Position numbers and translations under genes: made by a program
In this document: one piece after another, positions 1 to 7,852 of the stretch
How the letters are laid out: each line of letters begins with the position of its first letter
Numbering within the stretch: position 1 is the stretch's first letter
The notes under the pieces: generated by a model
What the model was told of the DNA's origin: nothing
Database searches by the model: none
What the model saw: only the letters and a program-made list of their open reading frames with translations
Source of the DNA: Variovorax sp. Root473
GTDB lineage: Bacteria; Pseudomonadota; Gammaproteobacteria; Burkholderiales; Burkholderiaceae_C
Length of the DNA: 51,480 nt
Reading direction: 5' to 3'
NCBI RefSeq assembly: GCF_001426505.1
Contig: NZ_LMEV01000016.1
Span: forward strand, 290,714-342,193

Positions 1-1
1 C

Positions 2-475
2 GGCCTGCTCGGTGGTGTCCTCGGTGGTGACGGTGGCCTCCTGGGCGGCGTCCTCGGCGGCGACGAAGGTGGCTTGCTCGGCGGCGTCCTCGGTGACGAC
101 GGCCTGGTTGGCAGCCTGCTCGGTGCGGACGGTCTCGTGGGCGGCCTGCTCGGCGGCCTCACGGGTGGCGCGGAACCGGTCGCCGGCATCCTGGAACCGG
201 TGACGAGCCTGCTCGACGGCTCGGCCGGCTCGGTGGTCTCGACGGTGGTCGAAACGGTGACGACCGCGGTCGAGCCGGTGGCCGACATCCTCGCTGGCAC
301 GCCGGTGACGGCGCCGGTCGGCGACGTGGTGGCCAGTGTGCTGGACACCGTCGAACACACGGTGGCCCCGGTGCTCGACAACGTGCTCACCCCGATCACC
401 AGCCTGGTCGACCAGAGCCCCGCCGGTGGTGCCCTGGCTCCTGTGACCAACATCCTGCACGGCCTGCTGGGCTGA
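2..475 (+). CDS. Gly/Leu/Val-rich repeat protein, C-terminal part
   Basis: The gene is cut by the left window edge; 157 residues are visible and the frame is open from base 2. The first 50 or so residues are near-perfect tandem units of about 12 residues built on GLLGGVLGGDG, drifting to GLVGSLLGADG. After this the protein is rich in Val, Thr, Pro and Ala, with repeated phrases such as EPVAGILEPV and EPVADILAG, and almost no aromatic residues or cysteine. This composition suits a long extracellular or surface polymer-like protein. No RTX nonapeptide is visible. The type I secretion genes downstream make it a candidate exported substrate, but that is inference from position only. Confidence 0.7.
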   Translation, partial: GLLGGVLGGDGGLLGGVLGGDEGGLLGGVLGDDGLVGSLLGADGLVGGLLGGLTGGAEPVAGILEPVTSLLDGSAGSVVSTVVETVTTAVEPVADILAGTPVTAPVGDVVASVLDTVEHTVAPVLDNVLTPITSLVDQSPAGGALAPVTNILHGLLG

Positions 476-520
476 TCCAGGGACACGAAGGAGGAGGGGA
501 ACCTCGATACCAAGCAGACA

Positions 521-546
521 GGGACAGGCCGCCACCGGCCTGTCCC
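521..546 (+). other. perfect 11-bp hairpin before the OmpA lipoprotein gene
   Basis: GGGACAGGCCG (521-531) pairs perfectly with CGGCCTGTCCC (536-546) around a CCAC loop. It lies 45 bases after the repeat-protein stop and ends 14 bases before the next ATG. No U-tract follows, so it is not a classic terminator. It could stabilise or attenuate the transcript, or bind a protein as DNA. The ribosome binding site AAGGA (551-555) falls just after the stem. Confidence 0.6.
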
Positions 547-560
547 GCGAAAGGACCGTC

Positions 561-1067
561 ATGAACAAGAATTTCCGGATACTGGCCCTCGTGGCGATGA
601 GCGCAAGCCTCGTCGCCTGCGGCGTGCCTCCCACAGGCGGTCGCGACGACGCGACCTACTACTACTCCAACAAGAGCCAGCGCGCGGTGCCCAAGGTGGA
701 ACCGGCGCCGCCCGCACCGCCGACCAACGGGCCGGTGGGCGTGGCCAAGATCGTCTATTTCGACTTCGACCGGTACGACGTCAGGCCCGGCGACCGCAAG
801 ATCGTGGAAGCGCACGCGGGCTTCCTGCGCAACCGGCCGGCGAGCCGGGTCGTGATCGAAGGCCATACCGACCTGCGCGGCGGCCGCGAGTACAACCTCG
901 CGCTCGGCCAGCGCCGCGCCGAGGCCGTGCAACGCATGCTCACGCAAATGGGCGTGCCGGGCGAACGCGTCGAAGCCATCAGCTGGGGCATTGAAAAGCC
1001 CGCATCGCTTGCCACCACCGAGGAGGGCCATCAGCTCAATCGTCGCGCCGAATTCAGCTACCGCTGA
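561..1067 (+). CDS. OmpA-domain outer-membrane lipoprotein (Pal-like)
   Basis: This 168-residue protein starts with a lipoprotein signal peptide ending in LVAC, with the lipidated cysteine at about residue 20. A Pro-rich spacer follows. Residues ~60-168 form an OmpA/Pal peptidoglycan-binding domain: YFDFDRYDVR, IEGHTDLRGGREYN and a final NRRAEF are the conserved blocks. It should be anchored in the outer membrane and hold peptidoglycan. It lies between the repeat protein and the Mur-ligase-like fusion, so it may tie this envelope locus to the wall. A good ribosome binding site (AAGGA) precedes the ATG. Confidence 0.9.
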   Translation: MNKNFRILALVAMSASLVACGVPPTGGRDDATYYYSNKSQRAVPKVEPAPPAPPTNGPVGVAKIVYFDFDRYDVRPGDRKIVEAHAGFLRNRPASRVVIEGHTDLRGGREYNLALGQRRAEAVQRMLTQMGVPGERVEAISWGIEKPASLATTEEGHQLNRRAEFSYR

Positions 1068-1178
1068 ATCGGGAGCACGCGGTGATTCCACGGGCGGCTT
1101 CCGGTCCGCGATCACGTCATCCAGGCGAGAGCCGATGACGGACGCGACCGGTCTTCGCCCGCATTCGACCGGGGCCGA

Positions 1179-4100
1179 ATGATGTCCTTCTCAGACCAGC
1201 TCCACGCCTGCCACGAGCGCCTGGTGTCCGTGTGCGCGGCGTTGCCTGCCCCGTACCCGGCCTTCACGCTCTTCTTCTCGGTGAGCGACGGTTCCCAGCG
1301 TGCACACGTCGTGCATGCGCGGGCCGACGATTTCGAAACCGCCTGGCGCGAAGGCGCCGAGCTCGTCGAGCGATGGGTGCGCGAGCGCGGCATCGTCTCG
1401 CCCTGGCTGCGCATCGACTGGGTCGAGGGCGCCAGCCCCATGGACTGGACGCAATTCAAGACCCAGCTCACGGCCGTCAAGCGCAACTACTTCCGGCTCG
1501 GCCTGGCCTTCGGCCAGGACTTCGGCATTGCCTTCACCGAGCAGGAACTCAATGCCAACGCCATGTTGTGCGGCGATTCGACCATCGCGCACTCGGTGGT
1601 CAACGTGCGCAACTTCGACGTCTATGCGCAGGCCCGCTTCGAGCGCACGCTGTCGCTGGAAGAATCGTCGGAGCGCACGGTCTACCTGCTGGCCACGGTC
1701 GGCGTGTTTTGCCAGCCCGATGGCGTGGTGCACAAGCTCGTGGGCACGGGGCTCGACGCGGGCCGCCGCCAGCTGCCGGCGCTCAACCCGCAGTCGGTGC
1801 TCGAGCTGGTGCGCAGCGGCTCGTCGTACCTGGCGCGCCAGATGCAGAGCGACGGCCTGTTCGTGTACGGCTACTTTCCGTGCTTCGATCGCCGCATTCC
1901 GACCTACGACGCGATGCGCCATGCGGGCACCGTACACGCCATGCTCGAGGCCTGGGAGCTCACGCGCGACGACACGCTGCGCGCGGCCATCGACCGCGCC
2001 ATTGATCACCTGACCGACGCGCTGATCCGCGACTACACGCTGCCCGATGGCCGTGAAGTGGCATACCTCGTCGACACCGGCGGCGAGATCCGCCTGGGTG
2101 GCAACGCCGCGTGCGTGCGCATGTTCGTGCGCTACTGCGAACTGATGGAAACGCGCCACTGGCTGCCGCTGCTCGAGAAGCTCGCGCTGGGCATGGTGGC
2201 GCTGCAAGACCCCGCCAGCGGGCGCTTCGACCACGTGGTGCACGCCGCCGACCTGACGCTCAAGCAGGCCTCGCGCGTCATCTTCTACGACGGCGAAGCG
2301 GCCTTCGGGCTCATGCGGCTGTACGGCCTCACGCGCGATCCGCGCTGGCTGGCATCGGTCGAGAAAGCCTTCGACCACTTCATTGCGAGCCAGCACTGGC
2401 AGTCGCACGACCACTGGCTGAGCAGCTGCGTGAACGAGCTCACGCAGTGGAGCCCGCAGGAGCGCTACTTCCGCTTCGGGTTGCAGAACGTGGCCGGCTA
2501 CCTGGACTTCGTGCTCGACCGCAAGACCACCTTTCCCACGCTGCTCAGCCTCATGCTGGCGGCGCAGCAGATGCTGCAGCGGCTCGAAAGCATGCCCGCC
2601 ATGCGGCACCTGCTCGACGAGCTGGACACCGAGAAGTTCTACCGCGCGCTCGACTACCGCGCGCACTACCTGCTCAACGGTTTCTTCTGGCCCGAGATGG
2701 CGATGTACTTCCGCCGGCCGTCCACGGTCGTCGGCGCGTTCTTCGTGCGGCACCACTCGTTCCGCGTGCGCATCGACGATGTCGAGCAGTACGTGACGGG
2801 CTTCGCGGCCTACCACCGCTACCTGCTGGAGCGGCGCAGCCCGCCCGGCGGCGGCCCCGGAGGCGGCGGCGTGCGCGACGACGGCGCCGTCTGGACCGCC
2901 AGCGAGATGGCGCGCGTCACCGGCGGCGAATGGGTCGTCAAGCCCGAAGACGGTTGGCGCGCCACCGGTGTGACCCAGCGCACCTTCATGCGCAAGGGCC
3001 GTGTCGTGTTCGAGCACCAGGCCCGGCCTTCGAAGACGCCGCTGGCCGCCGTCACGCTCAAGGGCGTGCTGCAGCCGGCCGCGGCCGTGCTGTGCACCGA
3101 CCCCAAGCCTCACCTGGACAAGCGTGTGCCCGTGCTGAAGGTACCCAACGTGCTGCAGGCCGTGCTCGAGCTCGGCGACCACGCGCGCACCGAGTTCACC
3201 GGCCGCGTGTGCGGCGTGCTCGGCAGCGGCGCGGGCAGCAGCACCGTGGCCGCCATGCTGGCCGGTGCGCTCACCGTGTGGGGCGAGGTGGCGCAGCCCG
3301 AAGGCAGCATCAGCCTGCCGTCGGGCATTGCGTGGAACCTCACCTGCATGCCGCGCCATGCCGCGTACTGGGTGCTCGAGATGGGCACCTCGCACATGCC
3401 CGCATCGGCGCAGCTCATGCGGCCGTCGCTCATCGTGGTGACCGGCATCTCGGCCGCGTCGCAGAAACACCGCGGCCCGTCGGAGGCCGCCGCGCGGCTG
3501 GACTGCCGCATGTTCCAGGCCATGGCCGCGGGCGACCGCGTGGTGCTCAACCGCGACATGGCGGAGTTCGGCACCTTCGCCGAAGCCGCGATGTCGCACC
3601 AGCTGCAGATCGTGACCTACGGCGAGCACAAGGACGCCGACGTGCGCCTGCTCGCCTTCGACCACGGCGAGGTGCAGGCCGAGGTGGCGGGCGAGCCCTT
3701 CCAGCTGCGCCTGAACGCGCCGGGCCGCCACATGGGCGCGAGCGCCGTGGCCGCGCTGGCCGCACTGCAGGCGCTGCGCCTGCCGCTGGCCGCCGCCGTC
3801 GAACCCTTTGCGCACTTCGAGCCGCCGGGCGGACGCGGTGCGCTGCACACCATTCATATCGGCGGCGGAAGCTTCAAGCTGATCGACGAAACCTACGACG
3901 CCAACCCGAGTTCGATGCGGGCGGCGCTGGAGTTGCTGTCACAAGCCCCCTGCGAGCCTGCGCGCCGGGTGGCCATTCTGGGCGACATGCAGGAACTGGG
4001 GCCCGCGGCGCAACGCCATCACCTCGATCTGGAGGCCGAGTTGCTGGCGTCGCAACCGGACCGCGTGCTCCTGTGCGGACCGTTGATGCGGGCGCTTCAC

Positions 4101-4262
4101 ACGCGTATTCGCAGCAAGGTCCGCTCCCACTGGTTCGTCGATGTGTCCGACCTCTCCACCGCCCTCGGCGGGCTGCTGCAACCAGGCGACTGGGTGCTGG
4201 CCAAAAGCTCCGCCGGTGTCGGTCTTTCCCGGCTTGCCCGGGTCCTGAAAGCACTGCCATGA
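1179..4262 (+). CDS. helical-repeat domain fused to a MurF-like ligase
   Basis: At 1027 residues this is about twice the length of MurF. Residues 1-215 are unrecognised. Residues ~215-545 are aromatic-rich helical repeats resembling an alpha/alpha toroid (for example GLFVYGYFPCFDRRIPTYDA). A Gly/Pro linker (about 550-568) leads to a Mur-ligase module. WTASEMARVTGGEW matches the MurF N-domain, VLEMG (732-736) the central domain, and YDANPSSMRAAL (~906) and ILGDMQELG (~933) the C-domain. The P-loop reads GSGAGSST (682-689) with no Lys, and the usual carbamylated Lys position is Asp775, so ligase activity is doubtful. A second ATG lies at 1182. The stop overlaps the next start (ATGA). The substrate is unknown. 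Confidence 0.8.
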   Translation: MMSFSDQLHACHERLVSVCAALPAPYPAFTLFFSVSDGSQRAHVVHARADDFETAWREGAELVERWVRERGIVSPWLRIDWVEGASPMDWTQFKTQLTAVKRNYFRLGLAFGQDFGIAFTEQELNANAMLCGDSTIAHSVVNVRNFDVYAQARFERTLSLEESSERTVYLLATVGVFCQPDGVVHKLVGTGLDAGRRQLPALNPQSVLELVRSGSSYLARQMQSDGLFVYGYFPCFDRRIPTYDAMRHAGTVHAMLEAWELTRDDTLRAAIDRAIDHLTDALIRDYTLPDGREVAYLVDTGGEIRLGGNAACVRMFVRYCELMETRHWLPLLEKLALGMVALQDPASGRFDHVVHAADLTLKQASRVIFYDGEAAFGLMRLYGLTRDPRWLASVEKAFDHFIASQHWQSHDHWLSSCVNELTQWSPQERYFRFGLQNVAGYLDFVLDRKTTFPTLLSLMLAAQQMLQRLESMPAMRHLLDELDTEKFYRALDYRAHYLLNGFFWPEMAMYFRRPSTVVGAFFVRHHSFRVRIDDVEQYVTGFAAYHRYLLERRSPPGGGPGGGGVRDDGAVWTASEMARVTGGEWVVKPEDGWRATGVTQRTFMRKGRVVFEHQARPSKTPLAAVTLKGVLQPAAAVLCTDPKPHLDKRVPVLKVPNVLQAVLELGDHARTEFTGRVCGVLGSGAGSSTVAAMLAGALTVWGEVAQPEGSISLPSGIAWNLTCMPRHAAYWVLEMGTSHMPASAQLMRPSLIVVTGISAASQKHRGPSEAAARLDCRMFQAMAAGDRVVLNRDMAEFGTFAEAAMSHQLQIVTYGEHKDADVRLLAFDHGEVQAEVAGEPFQLRLNAPGRHMGASAVAALAALQALRLPLAAAVEPFAHFEPPGGRGALHTIHIGGGSFKLIDETYDANPSSMRAALELLSQAPCEPARRVAILGDMQELGPAAQRHHLDLEAELLASQPDRVLLCGPLMRALHTRIRSKVRSHWFVDVSDLSTALGGLLQPGDWVLAKSSAGVGLSRLARVLKALP

Positions 4263-4552
4263 GATGGAACGCACTGGTCCACATTCCCTATGAAGCCGAA
4301 CGCGAGGTGCCGCCGCGGCGCTGGTGGCTGGGCTGGCTCCAGCTGCTGTGCGCCTGGGTGCTGCTGATGCTGCTGTGCGCCAACATCGCGCTCGCATTTG
4401 CCGACAACCTGCCATCCCCGTCCGGGCGCGGCGCGGCGCGCACGTACGCTCATCAAACGATGAATTGCACGCCCAGCGAAAGCGCCACGCTGCAAGGAAC
4501 GCACGCTGCGCAAGCGACCGGTCCGGCGCAGGTTCGCGCGCACCGATGCTGA
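4259..4552 (+). CDS. small single-span membrane protein
   Basis: This 97-residue protein starts inside the stop codon of the Mur-ligase fusion (ATGA overlap), which implies translational coupling. A short N-terminal cytoplasmic stretch with the basic/aromatic motif PPRRWWLGW leads into one hydrophobic segment (about residues 24-46, LQLLCAWVLLMLLCANIALA), ending in an AFA-D site that could also be read as a signal peptide. The polar tail, about 50 residues, has no recognised motif. I do not recognise the family. Its coupling suggests a membrane partner for the upstream enzyme. Confidence 0.65.
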   Translation: MRWNALVHIPYEAEREVPPRRWWLGWLQLLCAWVLLMLLCANIALAFADNLPSPSGRGAARTYAHQTMNCTPSESATLQGTHAAQATGPAQVRAHRC

Positions 4553-4577
4553 GAGGCGTCAGAGGCGAATTTCTGCC

Positions 4578-4605
4578 TTGTAACGATCGGGTAACAGTTG
4601 ATAAT
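4578..4605 (+). promoter_or_regulatory. putative sigma-70 promoter for the type I secretion genes
   Basis: TTGTAA (4578-4583) and GATAAT (4600-4605) are 16 bases apart and lie 38 bases before the ABC transporter ATG, in a locally AT-richer gap. The spacer also contains two GTAAC repeats 11 bases apart, a possible operator. Function is inferred from consensus only. Confidence 0.5.
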
Positions 4606-4643
4606 GGTGCCGGCGTCGTTGCCCGACGGATCGGTGTTTTTCC

Positions 4644-6473
4644 ATGATCAAGTTCCTCTTGCCCAGCCAGCTGGTTGCCGACAGGCCGGACGCTCCCGGC
4701 GCCAGCCCGTATGCCGGTGCGTTGAACGATGCGTTCCGCTCGGCCTACCCGCTCGTCAAGAGCGCGGCGTGGCTCTCGCTGCCCATCAGCCTGTTCGGGC
4801 TGCTGCCCTCGATCTTCCTGCTGCAGGTGTATGACCGCGTGCTCTCGCGCAGCGGCGTGTCCACGCTCGCCGCGCTGGTGAGCGGCATCCTGTTCTTCCT
4901 GTGCATCGAGTTCTGGCTGCGCACGCGGCGTTCGCGCCTGCTGCGCAACGCCGGCGCCACCGTCGACCACGGCGTGTCGGGCGCGTTGCTGCACTCGATG
5001 CTCGGTCGTCCGCTGCGCGCGCTCGAGGCGCGGCCGGCGTCGTCCTGGCAGCTGTTCTTTCGCGACGTGGGCGCCGTGCGCGGCACCGTCACGGGCGGGC
5101 TGGCGCAATCGATCTTCGACCTGCCGATGGCGATCTTCGCGCTCGTGGTGATCGGCATCGTCGCGCTGCCGGTGCTGCCCGTGGTGGCGGCCTTCCTGGC
5201 CATCATGGCGTTCCTGGCCTGGTGGTGGGCCGACGAGGTACGCGCCGGCCGCGTCGAGGAAGTGCTGCGCGGGCGCGGCCTGGACCGCATCACCTCCGAG
5301 ATCTGCCATGCGCGCGAGACGCTCAAGGCGCAGTCGAACGACGGCCCGACCATCGAGGTCTGGCAGCAGACCTACAACGCCTGGCTCAGCGAAAGCTTCG
5401 GCAAGAACGGCCAGATCGAAACCGCGCGCGACGGCACCACCGTGCTGCTCACCGTGTTCTCGGTGATCGTCGTCACCGTCGGTGCCATCGCCGTCATGCA
5501 GCAGTGGATGACGGTGGGCGGCCTCGTCGCCTCCAACATGCTCGCGCTGAAGGCGCTGCAGCCGGTGGCCGGGCTGGTGTCGAACTGGCGCGCACTGGCC
5601 ACTGCCAAGGAAGCCGCCAAGCGCCTGGAAACCGTGCTTGGCGAGCCGGTCGAGAAGGCGCCCACCGGCATGGCGCTGCCGCAGCCGCTGGGCCGCGTCA
5701 CGCTCAAGGACGTGAGCTTCAGCTTCACCGAAGACGCGCCGCAGCCCGTGCTCGAAAACGTCGACCTCGACATCGGCCCTGGCGGTCTGCATGTGATCGT
5801 CGGGCGCAACGGCGCAGGCAAGTCGACGCTCGTGAAGCTGCTGTCGGGCCTGTACACGCCCACGCACGGCGTGGTGAGCATCGGCGAGTACGACCTGTCG
5901 CAGTTCGGCCGCGAAGAGCTGTCGCGCTGGATCAGCTACCTCTCGCAAGAGGTCTACTGGTTCGGCGGCCCGCTGGTCGACACCATGCGCCGCGGCGCGC
6001 CGGGCCAGAGCGACGAGCAGATCGTTGCGGCCTGCAAGCTTTCGGGCGCGCATGACTTCATCTCGCGCCTGCCCGACGGCTACCGCACGGTGGTGGGCGA
6101 GGGCGGCACCGGCTTCTCGGTGGGCGAGCGCCGCAAGCTTGCGCTGGCCATGAGCTTCCTGCGCAAGCCCTCGGTGCTGGTGCTCGACGAGCCCAGCAAC
6201 GACCTCGACTTTCAAAGCGAGCGCAACCTGCTCGCGACCATGCTCGCGGTGGCCAAGGTGCGCACCGTGGTCGTGGTCACGCATTCGCTGCGCATCGTGT
6301 CGGCGGCCACGGCCGTGTACCACGTCACCGGCCAGGGCAACGTGGAGATCGGCTCGGCCGCCGTCATGGTGCCCAAGCTCTTCGGCGTGAAGAAGCCGCT
6401 GGTGGCGCTGGGCGACAGCGACGACGGCAGCAGCAATGCCGGCGTCTCCACCGCTTCGCGCTCGATGGCGTGA
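4644..6473 (+). CDS. type I secretion ABC transporter (PrtD/LapB-like)
   Basis: This 609-residue inner-membrane ATPase is a half-transporter. Residues ~30-330 are the six-helix ABC exporter domain, beginning with the typical FLLQVYDRVLSRSGVSTL. There is no N-terminal C39 peptidase domain. The nucleotide-binding domain has Walker A GRNGAGKST (387-395), a variant signature FSVGE (491-495) in place of LSGGQ, Walker B VLVLDEP (Asp515) and an H-loop in VVVTHSLR. It should energise export of an unprocessed protein directly to the medium with the HlyD and TolC partners encoded next. Confidence 0.92.
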   Translation: MIKFLLPSQLVADRPDAPGASPYAGALNDAFRSAYPLVKSAAWLSLPISLFGLLPSIFLLQVYDRVLSRSGVSTLAALVSGILFFLCIEFWLRTRRSRLLRNAGATVDHGVSGALLHSMLGRPLRALEARPASSWQLFFRDVGAVRGTVTGGLAQSIFDLPMAIFALVVIGIVALPVLPVVAAFLAIMAFLAWWWADEVRAGRVEEVLRGRGLDRITSEICHARETLKAQSNDGPTIEVWQQTYNAWLSESFGKNGQIETARDGTTVLLTVFSVIVVTVGAIAVMQQWMTVGGLVASNMLALKALQPVAGLVSNWRALATAKEAAKRLETVLGEPVEKAPTGMALPQPLGRVTLKDVSFSFTEDAPQPVLENVDLDIGPGGLHVIVGRNGAGKSTLVKLLSGLYTPTHGVVSIGEYDLSQFGREELSRWISYLSQEVYWFGGPLVDTMRRGAPGQSDEQIVAACKLSGAHDFISRLPDGYRTVVGEGGTGFSVGERRKLALAMSFLRKPSVLVLDEPSNDLDFQSERNLLATMLAVAKVRTVVVVTHSLRIVSAATAVYHVTGQGNVEIGSAAVMVPKLFGVKKPLVALGDSDDGSSNAGVSTASRSMA

Positions 6474-6535
6474 GCGGCGCGATCGCTTGCTTGATGGTTT
6501 GACCGACTGACAGACAGAGACAGGGGTACGGGATT

Positions 6536-7852
6536 TTGAAACCAGACTTGCCGCAGGTGCTTCAGGGCGAGAGCGAGAAACAGGCGGCGCAGACCACGCC
6601 GCAAGGCCGGCGCCGCCAATGGATCATCGGCGGCGCGGTTGCGGTGCTGGCGGTGGTCGGCCTCGGCTTTCCGATGGAAACCGTCGTCGTCGCGCCGGGC
6701 CGCGTGATCCCCTCCGACCGCGTGAAGTCGATCCAGCACTTGGAAGGCGGCATCGTCAGCAACGTGCTCGTCAAAGAAGGCGACAAGGTCAAGCAGGGCC
6801 AGTCGCTGGTCGAGATCGACCTGGGTGGCAGCGGCCTGAACTTCGAAGAGCTCACTGCGCGCTATGCCGCCACGCAGGCCACGCGCGTGCGCCTCATTGC
6901 CGAGAGCCGCGGCCAGCCGCTCAAGCGGGATTCGTTCGATGCCGACATCGACGAGGCCGTGCTCGAAGGCGAGGTCGGTGCCTACCAGGCGCGCGCGCTC
7001 GAGCAGCGCGGCGTCATGGCCGGCGCCGTGTCGGGCCTGGAGCAGGCGCGCAGCAAGCAGCTCGAGCAGCAGGCCAAGGCCAAGGGCCTGGCCGACCGGC
7101 TCGAGCTGATGCAGAAAGAGCAGGAAATTTCCGAGCAGCTGCTCAGCGAAAAACTCGTCGGCCAGGTCGAAGTGCTCGAGAAGCGCCGGCAGGCCGAAGG
7201 CGTGCGCAGCGAACTTGCCGTCGCGCGCCAGGGCATCATCTCGGCGCAGGCCGCCATCACCGAAGCACAGGCCAAGATGGCCGAGGCCGAAGGGCGTTTT
7301 CGCCGTCGCGCCTCGGACGAACTCGCCACCGTCGAGCGCCAGTTCGCGAGCCTGAGCGAAGACCTTGCGCGCGCGCAAACCCAGCGCTCGCGCACGGTGG
7401 TGAAGGCGCCGGCCGACGGCATCGTGAAGGGCCTGCGCAGCTCCAGCGCCGGCTGGGTCGTGAAGCCCGGCGAAGCCATCCTGGAGGTGGTGCCCGATGA
7501 AGACGAGATCATGGTGGAGGCGCGCCTGAATCCGAACGACCGCGGCTTCGTCGAAGTGGACCAGCTCGCGCGCGTGAAGATCACCGCCTACGACTACCTG
7601 CGCTACGGCGCCGTCGACGGCAAGGTCAAGCTGGTGGCGGCCGATGCCGACCGCGACGCCGCCATCTCGAACGGCGCGCCGTACTACCGGCTGCTCATCG
7701 GCATGTCGCAGTCGCACGTGGGACGCAAAGAGAACCGCATCACCGCCGGCATGGAAGCCGAAGTCGATCTGCGCGTGGGGACCGATCCGTTCATCTGGTA
7801 CATCCTGCGGCCTGTGCTCAAACTGCGGCGCGAAGCCTTCCGCGAACCATGA
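6536..7852 (+). CDS. HlyD-family membrane fusion protein
   Basis: This 438-residue periplasmic adaptor starts with TTG; the next in-frame Met is at residue 47, beyond the membrane anchor, so TTG is the reasonable choice. A single transmembrane helix lies at about residues 29-45. A lipoyl-like half follows (VVVAPGRVIPSDRVKSIQHLEGGIV), then a long coiled coil (~140-280, QARSKQLEQQAKAKG), then the second lipoyl half (VVKAPADGIVKGL) and a beta-barrel domain. It bridges the ABC transporter and the outer-membrane channel. Its stop overlaps the TolC-like start by four bases. Confidence 0.92.
   Translation: MKPDLPQVLQGESEKQAAQTTPQGRRRQWIIGGAVAVLAVVGLGFPMETVVVAPGRVIPSDRVKSIQHLEGGIVSNVLVKEGDKVKQGQSLVEIDLGGSGLNFEELTARYAATQATRVRLIAESRGQPLKRDSFDADIDEAVLEGEVGAYQARALEQRGVMAGAVSGLEQARSKQLEQQAKAKGLADRLELMQKEQEISEQLLSEKLVGQVEVLEKRRQAEGVRSELAVARQGIISAQAAITEAQAKMAEAEGRFRRRASDELATVERQFASLSEDLARAQTQRSRTVVKAPADGIVKGLRSSSAGWVVKPGEAILEVVPDEDEIMVEARLNPNDRGFVEVDQLARVKITAYDYLRYGAVDGKVKLVAADADRDAAISNGAPYYRLLIGMSQSHVGRKENRITAGMEAEVDLRVGTDPFIWYILRPVLKLRREAFREP

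Noticed and set aside
2..475. RTX toxin or adhesin
   Set aside because: The repeats are Gly- and Asp-containing but lack the GGxGxDxUx nonapeptide, so no RTX call is made.
1191..3857. 888-codon open frame on the minus strand opposite the Mur-ligase fusion
   Set aside because: It is an antisense shadow: His/Ala/Arg/Gln-rich translation with no domain, opposite a gene with clear family motifs. High GC keeps such frames open.
2111..4552. 813-codon plus-strand frame overlapping the Mur-ligase fusion
   Set aside because: Only its last 97 codons are a real gene (4259-4552). The rest is the +1 shadow of the fusion gene.
3939..6323. 794-codon minus-strand frame opposite the ABC transporter
   Set aside because: Low-complexity translation, no ribosome binding site, and the other strand has a well-defined ABC transporter.
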